From Planctomycetota bacterium (GTDB lineage: Bacteria > Planctomycetota > UBA1135 > UBA2386): 64,000 nt of DNA. Numbering within the stretch: the first letter of the stretch is position 1; each line of letters begins with the position of its first letter. The stretch is taken from assembly GCA_020638655.1 (NCBI GenBank), contig JACKIC010000006.1:110001-174000 (forward strand). Direction: 5' to 3'. Below, in pieces: positions 29,217-38,557 of the stretch. The translations under genes were made by a program, and so were the position numbers. The notes beneath the pieces are model-generated. The model was given only the letters and a program-made list of their open reading frames with translations. It was not told the origin of the DNA and made no database searches.

Positions 29217-30157
29217 CACTTGTGGTGCTGCGTCTCGAGCCAGCGCTCGACCTCGATCGCCGCCATGCAGCCCGTTCCCGCGGCAGTCACCGCCTGGCGG
29301 TAGTAGCTGTCCTGGCAGTCGCCCGCGGCGAACACGCCGGGGATGTTGGTCTCGGTCTTGCCGGGCACGGTCTTGATGTAGCCCTTGTCGTCCATGTCGA
29401 GCAGGCCCTTGAACAGCTCGGTGTTGGGCTGGTGGCCGATCGCGAGGAACAGGCCGTCGGCGTCGACGGTGGTCTTCTCGCCGGTGTTGGTGTGCGTCAG
29501 CTCGAGGCCGGTCACCTTGCCCTTCTCGACGTCGAGCACGTCGGTGACGTTCTGGTGCCAGAGCATCTCGATCTTGGGGTTGTCGAGCGCGCGCTGCGCC
29601 ATGATCTTCGAGGCGCGCAGCTGGTCGCGGCGCACGACCATGTAGACCTTGCTCGCGTACTTGGTCAGGAAGTTGGCTTCCTCGCACGCCGAGTCGCCGC
29701 CGCCGACGACGTAGACCTTCTTGTTCTTGAAGAAGAAGCCGTCGCAGGTGGCGCACGCCGAGACGCCGCGGCCCTGCAGCTTCTGCTCGTTGGGCAGGCC
29801 GAGATAGAGCGCGCTCGCGCCGGTCGACACGATCAGCGATTGCGTCTTGAACTCCTGCCCCGACTCGGTGGTCACCGTGAACGGGCTCTTGCTGAGATCG
29901 ACCTTGGTGCCGACCTCGAAGTGCACCACGGTGCCGAAGCGCTGCGCCTGCTCGCGGAACATCTCCATCATCTCCGGGCCCATGATGCCCTTGGGGAAGC
30001 CCGGGTAGTTCTCGACGTCGGTGGTGATCGTCAGCTGGCCGCCGGGCTGCCGGCCCGCGAGCAGCACGGGCGAGAGGTTGGCGCGGGCGGCGTAGATGGC
30101 GGCGGTGTAGCCCGCGGGGCCGGAGCCGAGGATCAGCGTCTTGAGCGTTTCGGTCAT
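29216..30157 (-). CDS. trxB: Thioredoxin-disulfide reductase
   Basis: 313 aa, normal for low-Mr bacterial TrxB, a cytosolic flavoenzyme that reduces thioredoxin with NADPH. The FAD motif GSGPAG is at 11-16, the redox pair CATC at 135-138, the NADPH-binding GGGDSA near 154-159, and the C-terminal FAD motif GVFAAGDCQD near 275-285. The start is ATG 30157 (MTETLKTL). A longer in-frame start at 30193 would add twelve unlikely residues. Its stop overlaps the start of the decayed downstream gene. It is intact although the genes on both sides are frameshifted. Confidence 0.96.
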   Translation of the reverse strand: MTETLKTLILGSGPAGYTAAIYAARANLSPVLLAGRQPGGQLTITTDVENYPGFPKGIMGPEMMEMFREQAQRFGTVVHFEVGTKVDLSKSPFTVTTESGQEFKTQSLIVSTGASALYLGLPNEQKLQGRGVSACATCDGFFFKNKKVYVVGGGDSACEEANFLTKYASKVYMVVRRDQLRASKIMAQRALDNPKIEMLWHQNVTDVLDVEKGKVTGLELTHTNTGEKTTVDADGLFLAIGHQPNTELFKGLLDMDDKGYIKTVPGKTETNIPGVFAAGDCQDSYYRQAVTAAGTGCMAAIEVERWLETQHHK

Positions 30158-30236
30158 GTCCTGTGAGTGGAGGTGGGGCGCGATGCTACGCAAAGGCCGC
30201 CATTAGTTCCGCCCCCAACTCCAGGCAAGGTGCCGG

Positions 30237-30722
30237 TCAGCGCCGGGTCGTCGCGTCCACGGGACGGGACAGTTCGTACTGCCGGATGCGCTCGAGGTCG
30301 CGCGGCGTCAACTCCTGCGGCACGAACTCCTTCGCGGCTGCCCGCAGCCTCGACGACCTCGGTGTGCATGCCTGCGGTGGCGACCAGGTCGACCACGTAG
30401 CGACCGTACTCACGCACGACCACGAACTCCGCGGCGCGGCCGCCGTCGTTGGGGTCGGCGACCTTGACGCGGAAGTCGCCCGCGCCGCGCTCGCTGCCGA
30501 GCACCTGCAGCGGCTTGCGGCTGCCGACCGCGCGCCAGTCGATCGCGCCGAGCGCCTTGCCGGATTCGGCGGTCACGAGCCCGCGGCACGCGGCCTCGTC
30601 GCCGCGCTGCAGGGCCCCTGGAACGACTCGAACGCCGCCGCCGCCATCGCGGGGCCGGTGTCACTGCTGCAGGCGCCGCAGCCGATCGCCGCGGCCAGCA
30701 GCCAAACGATCCGATTGCCCAT
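30237..30722 (-). pseudogene. Small lipoprotein gene with two compensating frameshifts
   Basis: From ATG 30722 the frame gives a lipoprotein signal (LLAAAIGCGAC) and runs to FESFQG. The protein then continues in another frame (LQRGDEAACRGLVTAESG to MHTEVVEA) and returns to the first for the tail (KEFVPQELTPRDLERIRQ to the stop at 30237). The breaks lie at C-runs 30615-30618 (one base short) and near 30341-30343 (one base extra). Restored length is about 161 aa. Family unknown. It lies directly upstream of trxB on the same strand. Confidence 0.65.
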
Positions 30723-30822
30723 GTTTCGTACATCGGCACGTCCCGGTCCGGGACTGGAGTCGGCGCCGGGTGTTCGGCCCGACCCTGGCCGCGCCGCTCC
30801 GCGCGCCGCATGATGCGATGTG

Positions 30823-32653
30823 ATGCTGCGTCTGCTCCACGCACGCTCTGCCGCCGCGGCGGCATGCCTCGTCGCCGCGGCCGTCGCGCAGGCGCCCCGC
30901 CGACGGCCGCGAACCGACCTTCGTCAGGGTCTTCTCCGAAGCGCACGCCCCGCTCGCCGGCGCCGAGGTGACGTTGGTCGGCTGCGTGCCGGAGATCGAG
31001 GGCGGCCCGGTCGATCGTGTCGTGGCGGTCAGCGACGCGCGGGGCCGGGTGATGGCGAGGCTGCGCACGGATCTGTGTTACGCCGCCTGGGCCACTGGCC
31101 CGGCGGCCGCCAACGGGGCAGCCGCGGTGTCGAACATCGAGGGCTACTTCGCGGCCGGCGCGATGTTCGACCTGTCCTGCGACGAGGTGGTCGAGCCGCA
31201 GCCGATCTCGATCGCGGGGCTCGAACCCTACCTGCAGCGCGGGCCGGTGCGCCTGTTCGTGCTCGGCTGGAACCCTGCGGCGGACTTCGAACTGCAGGCG
31301 GTCGACGGCGGCTGGGTGTTGCCGCCGTCGCCGCTGTGCAAGGCGACCCAGGTCGGCGTCAGGACGCTCGAGTTGCGCACCGGCGACGGGCAGCCGCTGC
31401 TGTGGTTCCAGGGTGTCCTGGCCAATCTCGTGGTGCCGCCGCCGAAGGAGGTGCCGATCGTCGTGGTCGACGACAAGGGGCAGCCGCTGGCCGGCGTGTC
31501 GATCAAGCGCCGCGTCGGGCAGCTGCAGGCCTGGCGGCTGGATGGCTACGGCGGCGCGACGCGGAGCCGCTGGAGTGAGTGTGGCCGGACCGACGCGGGC
31601 GGGCGCCTGGTCGCGACCGTGCCGTGCGAAGAAGCGCCGCTCGAGCATCTGGGCAGCCAGGAGTTCCTGTTCTTCGCCGAGGCGCCGGGCCGCACGCAGG
31701 TGGTCGGCGGCGTGCGTTATCGCAACGTCTACGTCAACGACCATCGCGTCGACAAGTTCGAGGGCAAGGAGCTGCGTTTCGAGCTGCCGGCGGTCCCGCC
31801 GCTGGTGGGCCGGTGCCCCGATCTGCCCGCGGGCACGATGGTCAGCCTGCAGTCCGTGGCCAGGTTGTGGAGCAGCGACAACGGCTTCATGCACGACTAC
31901 CGTTCGTGGACGGTGCCGCTGGGGGACGACGGCAGGTTCGAGTTCGCGGGGCTGCCGGACGGGCTGTATTCGAGCCGCGTCTCGTTCTGGCATCCCGACC
32001 GACAGCTGAAGGCGCCGCTGCTGCAGGCCGAGTCGGCGAAGAAGGTCCCCGACGTGCTGCGCGTCGACGGCGCGGCGGCACCGGTGTTCAGCGAGCTGCA
32101 GGTGTCGGTGCTCGACGTCCACGGCGGTCCGGCCCGCGGCGGCGTGTTGCAGATCGGCCCGGGCAACCGCAGCGGTACGCAGCTGCGTTATTCGATCGCG
32201 CGCGTGCCATTGGACACGGCCGGCTCGGCGCGCCTGCTGCTGCCGCCCGGTCCGCAGGCGCTGTTGGCGGTCACGGCACACGGCTTCGCCGGCAAGCTCT
32301 GCGTCGTGCCCGCCGGCGTCGCGAGCTGCGAACTGCAGCTGCAACCGTTCGCGGCGATGCCGGTGCGCTTCGTCGACAACGACGACCAGCCGATCGCCGG
32401 GGCGACCCTGCGCGTGACCCGGGCGACGACGCGCGGCTCGAGCGACCCGGTGCAGGGGTTGCTGCAGGGCATGGAGTCGCAACTGCGCTGGCGCATGATG
32501 CAGCTGCGCACCGGCGCCGACGGGCGCCTGTCGATCCCGTTCGTGCCGATCGAAGGCGTCACGCTGCAGCTGACGCTGCAATCGGATCGGGGCGCGACGA
32601 TGCCGTTCGAGATCGAGGCCGCCGACGAAGAGGTCGAGCTGCGGCCGAAGTGA
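30823..32653 (+). pseudogene. Secreted protein with carboxypeptidase-regulatory-like domains, frameshifted after the signal peptide
   Basis: ATG 30823 opens a signal peptide ending AVAQAP, but the frame is lost at the C-run 30895-30898. Removing one C joins it exactly to ADGREPTFVRVFSEAH and the following 560-aa open frame, giving about 610 aa. The body contains beta-sandwich segments typical of carboxypeptidase-regulatory-like/prealbumin repeats (PLAGAEVTLVG, PLAGVSIKR, PIAGATLRVTRA), common in planctomycete surface proteins. Expression from an internal start would lack the export signal. It could be a real frameshift or a single sequencing error. Confidence 0.7.
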
Positions 32654-32710
32654 ACCGCCGTCGCGCGTCGCGCGGTTGCTTTCCGGCGGCTGGACGCCAA
32701 GCTCGCCCGC

Positions 32711-33637
32711 ATGGCAGCGGCGTTCCGTTCTCGCGCAGGAGTCTGTGAGGTCGAGGTCCTGCGCGGCGCGCAGGCGGCCGCGGCGCGGCCCGTCGACCTG
32801 CTGCTCGAGGTGCCGCACGGCGCCACGCGCGGCGCCGACTTCGCGGCGCTGCGGGCGCAGCTGGTCGGCGACTACGCCGAGGACCTGCGCGACTTCTTCT
32901 TCGTCAACACCGACGTCGGTGCGCCGGAGCTCGCGCACGAGGTGGCGCGGCGCTTCGTCGCGGCGTGTCCCGATCGCGTCGCCGCGGTGGTGCGGTGCCT
33001 CCTGCCGCGCACGTTCGTCGACTGCAACCGCCGCATCGACGAGGCCACGGTCCCCGGCGCTTCGGCCGCCGGCGCGCCGACGCCGGGGTTGCCGCCCTGG
33101 GTGCAGCACGACGCCGATCGGCGCCTGCTGCTCGACCGCTACGCGGCCTACCGCGAAGTCGTCGAGTCGGGCTTCGCGGCGGCCTGCGGCGGCGGCGGGC
33201 TGGGCCTGATGGTGCACACCTACGCGCCGCGCAGCATCGACGTCGCGGTCGACGACGACATCGTCGCCAGCCTGCGTGAGGCCTACCGCCCCGAGCGCAT
33301 CGGCAGCTGGCCCCTGCGCGCGCCCGTCGACCTGATCACGGTCGACCCCGAGGGGCGAGAACTCGTCGCAGCCTCGGTGGCGCGCGTCGCCGAGGCGGAG
33401 TTCGCCGCGGCCGGTCTGCAGGTGGAGCGCAATGGCGCCTACAACCTGCACCCGATCACGATGGCCGCGGCCTACGCGGCGCGCTACCCGGGGCAGACGA
33501 TGTGTCTGGAGCTGCGCCGGGACCTGCTCGTGCCCGAGTTCGTGCCGTTCGTCGAGCTGGCGGTCGATCCAGCGAAGGTGGCGACGGCCGCGGCGCCGCT
33601 GGCGGCGGCCGCGATGGCCCACTTCGCGCCCCGCTGA
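32711..33637 (+). CDS. N-formylglutamate amidohydrolase-like protein
   Basis: 308 aa, cytosolic (no signal). The N-terminal EVPHGATRGADF resembles the PH-G metal-site start of the FGase family. FFFVNTDVGAPELAHEVARR and RTFVDCNRRID match the later (D...) and T-x-VD-x-NR-x-D motifs. GLMVHTYAPRSID and NGAYNLHPIT are further family-like segments. These zinc-dependent enzymes hydrolyse N-formylated or related amides; the true substrate is unknown. No histidine-degradation genes are nearby. It begins 57 bases after the frameshifted gene. Confidence 0.7.
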   Translation: MAAAFRSRAGVCEVEVLRGAQAAAARPVDLLLEVPHGATRGADFAALRAQLVGDYAEDLRDFFFVNTDVGAPELAHEVARRFVAACPDRVAAVVRCLLPRTFVDCNRRIDEATVPGASAAGAPTPGLPPWVQHDADRRLLLDRYAAYREVVESGFAAACGGGGLGLMVHTYAPRSIDVAVDDDIVASLREAYRPERIGSWPLRAPVDLITVDPEGRELVAASVARVAEAEFAAAGLQVERNGAYNLHPITMAAAYAARYPGQTMCLELRRDLLVPEFVPFVELAVDPAKVATAAAPLAAAAMAHFAPR

Positions 33638-33727
33638 CCGCGCGGCGCGTCACGACCTGCAAATACCCAGGCGGGATTCCGTAGGTGGGCCCTCACCCGC
33701 CTCTCCTCTCTCGCTCCGAGGTCGCCG

Positions 33728-34168
33728 ATGTCCACCGCAGTCCGGATCACCGTCCGCCAGGCCGAACAGAACTACGGCCCCTACTCGCTCGACCAGGTCA
33801 ACACGATGATCGTGGCCGGCCGGATGGACGAGCAGGACCTGGCCTGGATCGAAGGGGCGCCGACGTGGCAGGCCCTGGGCACCGTGCCCGGGGTCGTGCG
33901 GGTGCCGCCGCCCCTGGCGCCCATGCGGCCCGCCGACGAGTCCGAACGGCTGGTGCTACCGGCGTTTCTGCTGGCCTTCTTCCTGGGGGTCTTCGGCGTG
34001 CACCGCTTCTACGTCGGCAAGACCGGTTCTGGGCTGGTGATGCTGCTGCTGACCATCACGGCGGTCGGACTGCTGGTCACCGGCATCTGGTATCTGATCG
34101 ACACCATCGTGATCGCCTGCGGCGGCTTCACCGACGGCGAGGGCAAGCGGCTGCGGCGCTGGGTCTGA
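33728..34168 (+). CDS. GYF_2 and TM2 domain protein
   Basis: 146 aa. The N-terminal GYF_2 domain has the signature YGPYSLDQVNTMIVAGRM and ends with PTWQAL near residue 58. A Pro-rich linker leads to a TM2 domain: two helices (about 77-97 and 100-125) separated by the conserved GVHRFYVGKTGSG loop, followed by GGFTDGEGKRLRRW. TM2 proteins are small membrane proteins with no fixed function; GYF_2 domains bind peptides at the inner membrane in many planctomycetes. An aggtcg sequence is just before the ATG. Confidence 0.9.
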   Translation: MSTAVRITVRQAEQNYGPYSLDQVNTMIVAGRMDEQDLAWIEGAPTWQALGTVPGVVRVPPPLAPMRPADESERLVLPAFLLAFFLGVFGVHRFYVGKTGSGLVMLLLTITAVGLLVTGIWYLIDTIVIACGGFTDGEGKRLRRWV

Positions 34169-34268
34169 CCGGCGGGGGGCGCCGTTCCCCCGCGACGCAA
34201 CTCCGCGTGCGAGAGGGGCAGGCGCAGCCTTCTTCCTGGTCCGACGCCCCGCTATCCTGCTCGGCCCA

Positions 34269-34793
34269 ATGAGTGAGCCGAACAAGGTGCTCGAGACGTT
34301 CTCCGTGAACGGCGAGCCGCACGAGGTGGCGTTCCTGCCACACAAGACCCTGCTGGAGGTGCTCCGCGAGGAGATGGGCCTCACCGGGACCAAACACGGG
34401 TGTGAACTCGGCGAGTGCGGCACCTGCACCGTGCAGATCGACGGCACCCCGGTGCTGAGCTGCCTGGTGCTGGCCGTCGACGCCGTCGGCAAGGACGTGC
34501 GCACGGTCGAGGGCATGGCCTGCGGTTCGGGGCTGCACCCGCTGCAGGACGTGTTCGCCGACCTCGGCGCCGCGCAGTGCGGCTACTGCACGCCGGGCGT
34601 GCTGATGGCGGCCGACGCGCTGCTGCGCGACAACAACTCGCCGACGCGCGAGGAGATCAAGCAGTGCCTCGCGGGCAACCTGTGCCGCTGCACGGGCTAC
34701 CTGAAGATCTTCGAGGCGGTCGAGATCGCGGCGGCGCGCATGCGCGGCGAAGACGCCCAACCGAGCGAGGAGTCGATCTATGGTGCTCGATGA
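34269..34793 (+). CDS. hcrC: [2Fe-2S] subunit of a molybdenum hydroxylase (4-hydroxybenzoyl-CoA reductase gamma-like)
   Basis: 174 aa. The plant-type cluster cysteines are C45, C50, C53 and C65; the second cluster of the xanthine-oxidase family is C104, C107, C139, C141 (CGYCTPG, CLAGNLCRCTGY). The subunit passes electrons between the molybdopterin and FAD subunits. The next gene's ATG lies inside its 3' end (14-base overlap), and the FAD subunit follows, so the three form one operon in gamma-alpha-beta order. The symbol is given by analogy; the substrate is not proved. Confidence 0.85.
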   Translation: MSEPNKVLETFSVNGEPHEVAFLPHKTLLEVLREEMGLTGTKHGCELGECGTCTVQIDGTPVLSCLVLAVDAVGKDVRTVEGMACGSGLHPLQDVFADLGAAQCGYCTPGVLMAADALLRDNNSPTREEIKQCLAGNLCRCTGYLKIFEAVEIAAARMRGEDAQPSEESIYGAR

Positions 34794-37320
34794 TCCCGCG
34801 GTGACGACGCCGCAGGCGCGCACCGACGCGCCGTGGCGCCACGACGCCAAGAAGGAAGACCTCAACGTGATCGGCAAGCCGATCCGCAAGGTCGACGCCC
34901 GCAGCAAGGTCGCCGGCCTGACGCGCTTCGCCGACGACCTGTCGATGCCGCGCATGCTGCACATGAAGCTGCTGCGCAGCACCGTCGCGCACGCCGAGAT
35001 CGTGTCGATCGACACCAGCAAGGCCGCGGCGCTCAAGGGCGTGAAGGGCATCCTCACGGGCAAGGACCTGCCGATCCCGTTCGGCATCCTGCCGGTGAGT
35101 CAGGACGAACACGCGCTGTGCCCGGACAAGGTGCGCTTCGTCGGCGACCCGGTCGTCGCGATCGCCGCCACCGAGGAGGAGATCGCCTGGGAGGCGTGCC
35201 GCCTCGTCGAGGTCGAATATCGCGAGCTGCGCACCATCGGCGGCATCCACGAGGGCGCGGCCAACGACGAGCCGCGGCTGCACGACTACGGCGTGCGCGG
35301 CAACATCCACCGCCTCGAGAACCTCGAGTTCGGCGACCTGCAGGACGGCTTCGCCAAGGCCGCGCACGTGCGCGAGGACACGTTCTTCTTCGAGGGCAAC
35401 ACGCACCTGCCGATGGAGCAGCACGCGTCGCTCGCGCACTTCGACAAGGACGGCAAGCTGACGATCTGGTCGAGCACGCAGACGCCGCACTACCTGCACC
35501 GCGCGCTGGCGCGCACGCTGCACCCGCTGCCCGCGCATCACATCCGCGTGATCGCCTGCCCCAACGGCGGCGGCTTCGGCGGCAAGAGCGACCCGTTCAA
35601 CCACGAGATCGCCGCCGCCAAGATGGCGATGCTGACCGGCCGCCCGGTCAAGATCGCGCTGACGCGCGAGGAAGTGTTCTGGTGCCACCGCGGCCGGCAC
35701 CCGGTGCTGATGCGCAGCAAGATCGGCGTCAACAAGACGGGCCGCATCACCGCGCTCGACTTCCACAGCTACCTCGACGGCGGCGCCTACGGCAGCTACG
35801 GCACGGCGAGCACGTTCTATACGGGCGCGCTGCAGACCGTGACCTATGCGGTCGACAACTACCACTTCCGCGGCGCGCGCTTCTTCACCAACAAGGCGCC
35901 GTGCGGGCCCAAGCGCGGCCACGGCACGCCGCAGCCGCGCTTCGCCCTCGAGGTGCAGCTCGACAAGATCGCCTGCGACCTCGGCATCGACCCCGCGCAG
36001 ATCCGCCTCGACAACCTCGCGCCGCGCGATTCGCTGACCGCGAACTTCCTGCGCATCGGCTCGATGGGCCTGGGCCAGTGCATCGAGAAGGTCGTCGCCG
36101 GTTCGGGCTGGAAGGAGCGCCGCGGCAAGCAGGAGCGCACCAAGGACGGTCGCATCCGCGGCCTGGGCCTCGCGTGCAGCAGCTACCTGTCGGGCGCCGG
36201 CCTGCCGATCTACTGGAACGGCCTGCCGCACTCGGGCGTGCAGCTGCAGCTCGACCGCAGCGGCCTGGTCACCGTGTTCTGCGGCAGCACCGACATCGGT
36301 CAGGGTTCGGACTCGGTGCTGACGTGGATCGTCGGCGAGGTGCTCGGCGTCGACCCGCTCGGCATGCGCGTCGTCACCAGCGACACCGACCTCACGCCGG
36401 TCGATCTCGGCAGCTACAGCTCGCGCGTCACCGTGATGACCGGCAACGCGGCGATGCAGGCGGCCGAGCGCGCGCGCGACATCGTCGCCAAGGGCGTCGC
36501 CGACAAGCTCGGCGTGCCGGCCTCGCGGCTGGTGTTCGCCGACTCGCGCGTCTACGACGCCGAAGACCCCAAGAAGGGCATGACCTTCGCCGAGGCGGTC
36601 GTCTGCGCCGAGGCGAAGTTCGGCACGATCGGCACGGTCGGCAGCTACACGCCGCCGAAGAGCGCCGCGAAGTTCCGCGGCGGCGGCGTCGGTCCGAGCC
36701 CGAGCTACAGCTACTCCGCGACCGTCGTCGAGGTCGAGGTCGATCCCGACACCGGCATCTACCGCGTGCCCAAGGTCTGGATGGCGCACGACATCGGCCG
36801 CGCGCTCAACGCCGCGATCGCCATGGGGCAGATCGAGGGCTCGGTCTACATGGGCCTGGGCGAGGCGATGATGGAGGAGATGGTCTATCGGGACCGCACG
36901 CACAAAGGCAACCGCATCTTCGTGCACAAGATCCCGTCGATGCTCGAGTACAAGAGCCCGAGCGCGCTCGAGATGCCCGAGGTCGTCAGCTACGTGGTCG
37001 AGGACTACGACAAGAACGGCCCGTTCGGCGCCAAGGAGGTCGGCCAGGGGCCGCTGCTGCCGATGATGCCGGCGGTCGCCAACGCCATCTACGACGCGGT
37101 GGGCGTGCGCGTCGACGAGATCCCGGTCTCGTTCGAGAAGGTGTTCGCCGCGCTGCAGGCCAAGAAGGAAGGCAAGGAGGCGCGCTTCGGGCCCAGCAAC
37201 GGTCCCGACGGCGTGCCCGAGGTGGACTTCGGCGACTCGCTGAAGATCAAGACGCCGTGGCAGGGTGGTGACGGCACCGCCTGGAACGAACCCAAGCGCG
37301 AGAAGAAGGCCGCCAAGTAG
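34780..37320 (+). CDS. hcrA: Molybdopterin-binding catalytic subunit (4-hydroxybenzoyl-CoA reductase alpha-like)
   Basis: 846 aa. Family features include IGKPIRKVDARSKVAGLTRFADD at the start of the aldehyde oxidase/xanthine dehydrogenase a/b-hammerhead domain, GGGFGGKSDP, the substrate-side PCGPKRGHGTPQPRFA segment, GSTDIGQGS, and FGAKEVGQGP with the conserved active-site glutamate. A C-terminal tail rich in Lys extends beyond most homologues. It binds the Mo-pterin cofactor and carries the active site; electrons pass to HcrC. No CoA ligase or benzoyl-CoA reductase gene is visible in the window, so the aromatic substrate is inferred from the partner subunit only. Confidence 0.85.
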   Translation: MVLDDPAVTTPQARTDAPWRHDAKKEDLNVIGKPIRKVDARSKVAGLTRFADDLSMPRMLHMKLLRSTVAHAEIVSIDTSKAAALKGVKGILTGKDLPIPFGILPVSQDEHALCPDKVRFVGDPVVAIAATEEEIAWEACRLVEVEYRELRTIGGIHEGAANDEPRLHDYGVRGNIHRLENLEFGDLQDGFAKAAHVREDTFFFEGNTHLPMEQHASLAHFDKDGKLTIWSSTQTPHYLHRALARTLHPLPAHHIRVIACPNGGGFGGKSDPFNHEIAAAKMAMLTGRPVKIALTREEVFWCHRGRHPVLMRSKIGVNKTGRITALDFHSYLDGGAYGSYGTASTFYTGALQTVTYAVDNYHFRGARFFTNKAPCGPKRGHGTPQPRFALEVQLDKIACDLGIDPAQIRLDNLAPRDSLTANFLRIGSMGLGQCIEKVVAGSGWKERRGKQERTKDGRIRGLGLACSSYLSGAGLPIYWNGLPHSGVQLQLDRSGLVTVFCGSTDIGQGSDSVLTWIVGEVLGVDPLGMRVVTSDTDLTPVDLGSYSSRVTVMTGNAAMQAAERARDIVAKGVADKLGVPASRLVFADSRVYDAEDPKKGMTFAEAVVCAEAKFGTIGTVGSYTPPKSAAKFRGGGVGPSPSYSYSATVVEVEVDPDTGIYRVPKVWMAHDIGRALNAAIAMGQIEGSVYMGLGEAMMEEMVYRDRTHKGNRIFVHKIPSMLEYKSPSALEMPEVVSYVVEDYDKNGPFGAKEVGQGPLLPMMPAVANAIYDAVGVRVDEIPVSFEKVFAALQAKKEGKEARFGPSNGPDGVPEVDFGDSLKIKTPWQGGDGTAWNEPKREKKAAK

Positions 37321-37334
37321 GGCGAGGAGACACG

Positions 37335-38315
37335 ATGCTGCGACTGCCACCGTTCACCTACCACCGGCCCAAGACCGCCGCCGAAGCCGCCGCGCTGCAC
37401 AAGGAGCACGGCAAACAGGCGATGTTCGTCGCCGGCGGCACGGACCTGTATCCCAACATGAAGCGCCGGCATCAGGTGCCGACGCACGTCGTCTCGCTGC
37501 AGGATGTGCCCGGGCTGACCGCGATCGAGCAGCTGCCCGACGGGCGCCTCGCGATCGGCGCGATGGTCAGCCTGACCACGCTCGAGAAGCACCTGCAGCT
37601 GCTGCGCGACTACCCCGGCCTCGCGCACGCGATCGCCGAGATCAGCACCCCGCTGCTGCGCAACATGGGCACGATCGGCGGCAACCTGCTGCTCGACACG
37701 CGCTGCACCTACTACGACCAGTCGCACGAGTGGCGCGAGTCGATCGACTTCTGCATGAAGAAGGACGGCGCGATCTGCTGGGTCGCGCCGGGCAGCCCGC
37801 GCTGCTGGGCCGTGCAGAGCAGCGACTCCGTTCCGGTGGTCTGCGCGATGGAGGCCGAGTTCGAGCTCGTCTCGACCGAAGGCACCCGGACCGTGCGCGG
37901 CGACGCGCTCTACCGCGACGACGGCATCGAGTACCTGACCAAGAAGCCCGAAGAGGTGCTGACCCGCCTGATCCTGCCCAAGACCGGGGGGTGGAAGGCC
38001 AGCTACCTCAAGCTGCGCCGTCGCGACACCTACGACTTCCCCGTGCTCGGCGTCGGCGCGTGCGTCTGGACCGACGCCGGCGGCGTCGTCACCAAGGCCA
38101 ACATCCGCCTCGGCGGTGCGGGCTCCTACGCCATCCCCGCGACCGAGAGCGAGAAGCTGCTGGTCGGCAACCAGCTCACCGACGAGCTGATCGCCGCCGC
38201 CGGCACCGCCGCGATGAAGCCCGCGCGCACCATGGACAACACCGACCTCGACGTCTACTGGCGCCGCAAGGTCGCCCCGGTGTTCGTCGCGCGCGCGCTC
38301 GCCGCCTGCAAGTAG
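37335..38315 (+). CDS. hcrB: FAD subunit with [4Fe-4S] loop (4-hydroxybenzoyl-CoA reductase beta-like)
   Basis: 326 aa. The FAD site VAGGTDLYPNMK is at 32-43 and NMGTIGGNLL at 110-119. An insertion carries C124, C140, C148 and C157. Their spacing (16, 8, 9) equals that of the four cysteines I recall as ligating the extra [4Fe-4S] cluster in Thauera aromatica HcrB, an insertion absent from xanthine dehydrogenase and CO dehydrogenase FAD subunits. In 4-HBCR this cluster lets electrons run from ferredoxin to the Mo site for reductive dehydroxylation. It begins 14 bases after hcrA, with gaggag upstream of its ATG. Confidence 0.88.
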   Translation: MLRLPPFTYHRPKTAAEAAALHKEHGKQAMFVAGGTDLYPNMKRRHQVPTHVVSLQDVPGLTAIEQLPDGRLAIGAMVSLTTLEKHLQLLRDYPGLAHAIAEISTPLLRNMGTIGGNLLLDTRCTYYDQSHEWRESIDFCMKKDGAICWVAPGSPRCWAVQSSDSVPVVCAMEAEFELVSTEGTRTVRGDALYRDDGIEYLTKKPEEVLTRLILPKTGGWKASYLKLRRRDTYDFPVLGVGACVWTDAGGVVTKANIRLGGAGSYAIPATESEKLLVGNQLTDELIAAAGTAAMKPARTMDNTDLDVYWRRKVAPVFVARALAACK

Positions 38316-38317
38316 GC

Positions 38318-38350
38318 GTGTGCGTACCGTACCGGGTACAAACCACACAC
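38318..38350. repeat. Left copy of a 33-bp inverted repeat
   Basis: Begins gtgtgcgtacc and ends accacacac, with core gtaccgggtac. Its reverse complement matches 42688-42720 at 31 of 33 positions. It starts 2 bases after the hcrB stop codon. It is itself imperfectly palindromic (gtgtg/cacac outside, gtacc/ggtac inside), so it could form a hairpin and act as a terminator. Confidence 0.7.
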
Positions 38351-38417
38351 TCGGCCCGCGGCGGGCGGACCGAGCCGATCTGCCTGGGGTCGAGATCCCC
38401 GATGGGCCGAGGAGATC

Positions 38418-38433
38418 GTTGTGCCGGCACAAC
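38418..38433. promoter_or_regulatory. Perfect 16-bp palindrome upstream of the ATPase gene
   Basis: gttgtgcc followed by its exact complement ggcacaac, in the 242-base non-coding gap between hcrB and the DUF4143 ATPase gene. A degenerate half-copy (ggttgtgcggca) follows at about 38471-38482. It is probably an operator for a dimeric regulator, though it could be a short hairpin. Confidence 0.4.
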
Positions 38434-38519
38434 GGGCGTTTGAGATGACGTAAGTAGCAGCGGGATCATTGGTTGTGCGGCATACTCAAGGAGTGCCGTC
38501 GGGCCATTCTTGCCGCGGT

Positions 38520-38545
38520 CGTAAATTGGTCCGGACCATTTTACG
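38520..38545. promoter_or_regulatory. 26-bp near-perfect palindrome immediately upstream of the ATPase start
   Basis: cgtaaattggtcc at 38520-38532 is followed by ggaccattttacg at 38533-38545, which is its complement except for one position. It ends 12 bases before the ATG at 38558, in a locally AT-rich stretch unlike its surroundings. The position suggests an autoregulatory operator or a translational control hairpin. Confidence 0.55.
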
Positions 38546-38557
38546 ATACATGAGAAA

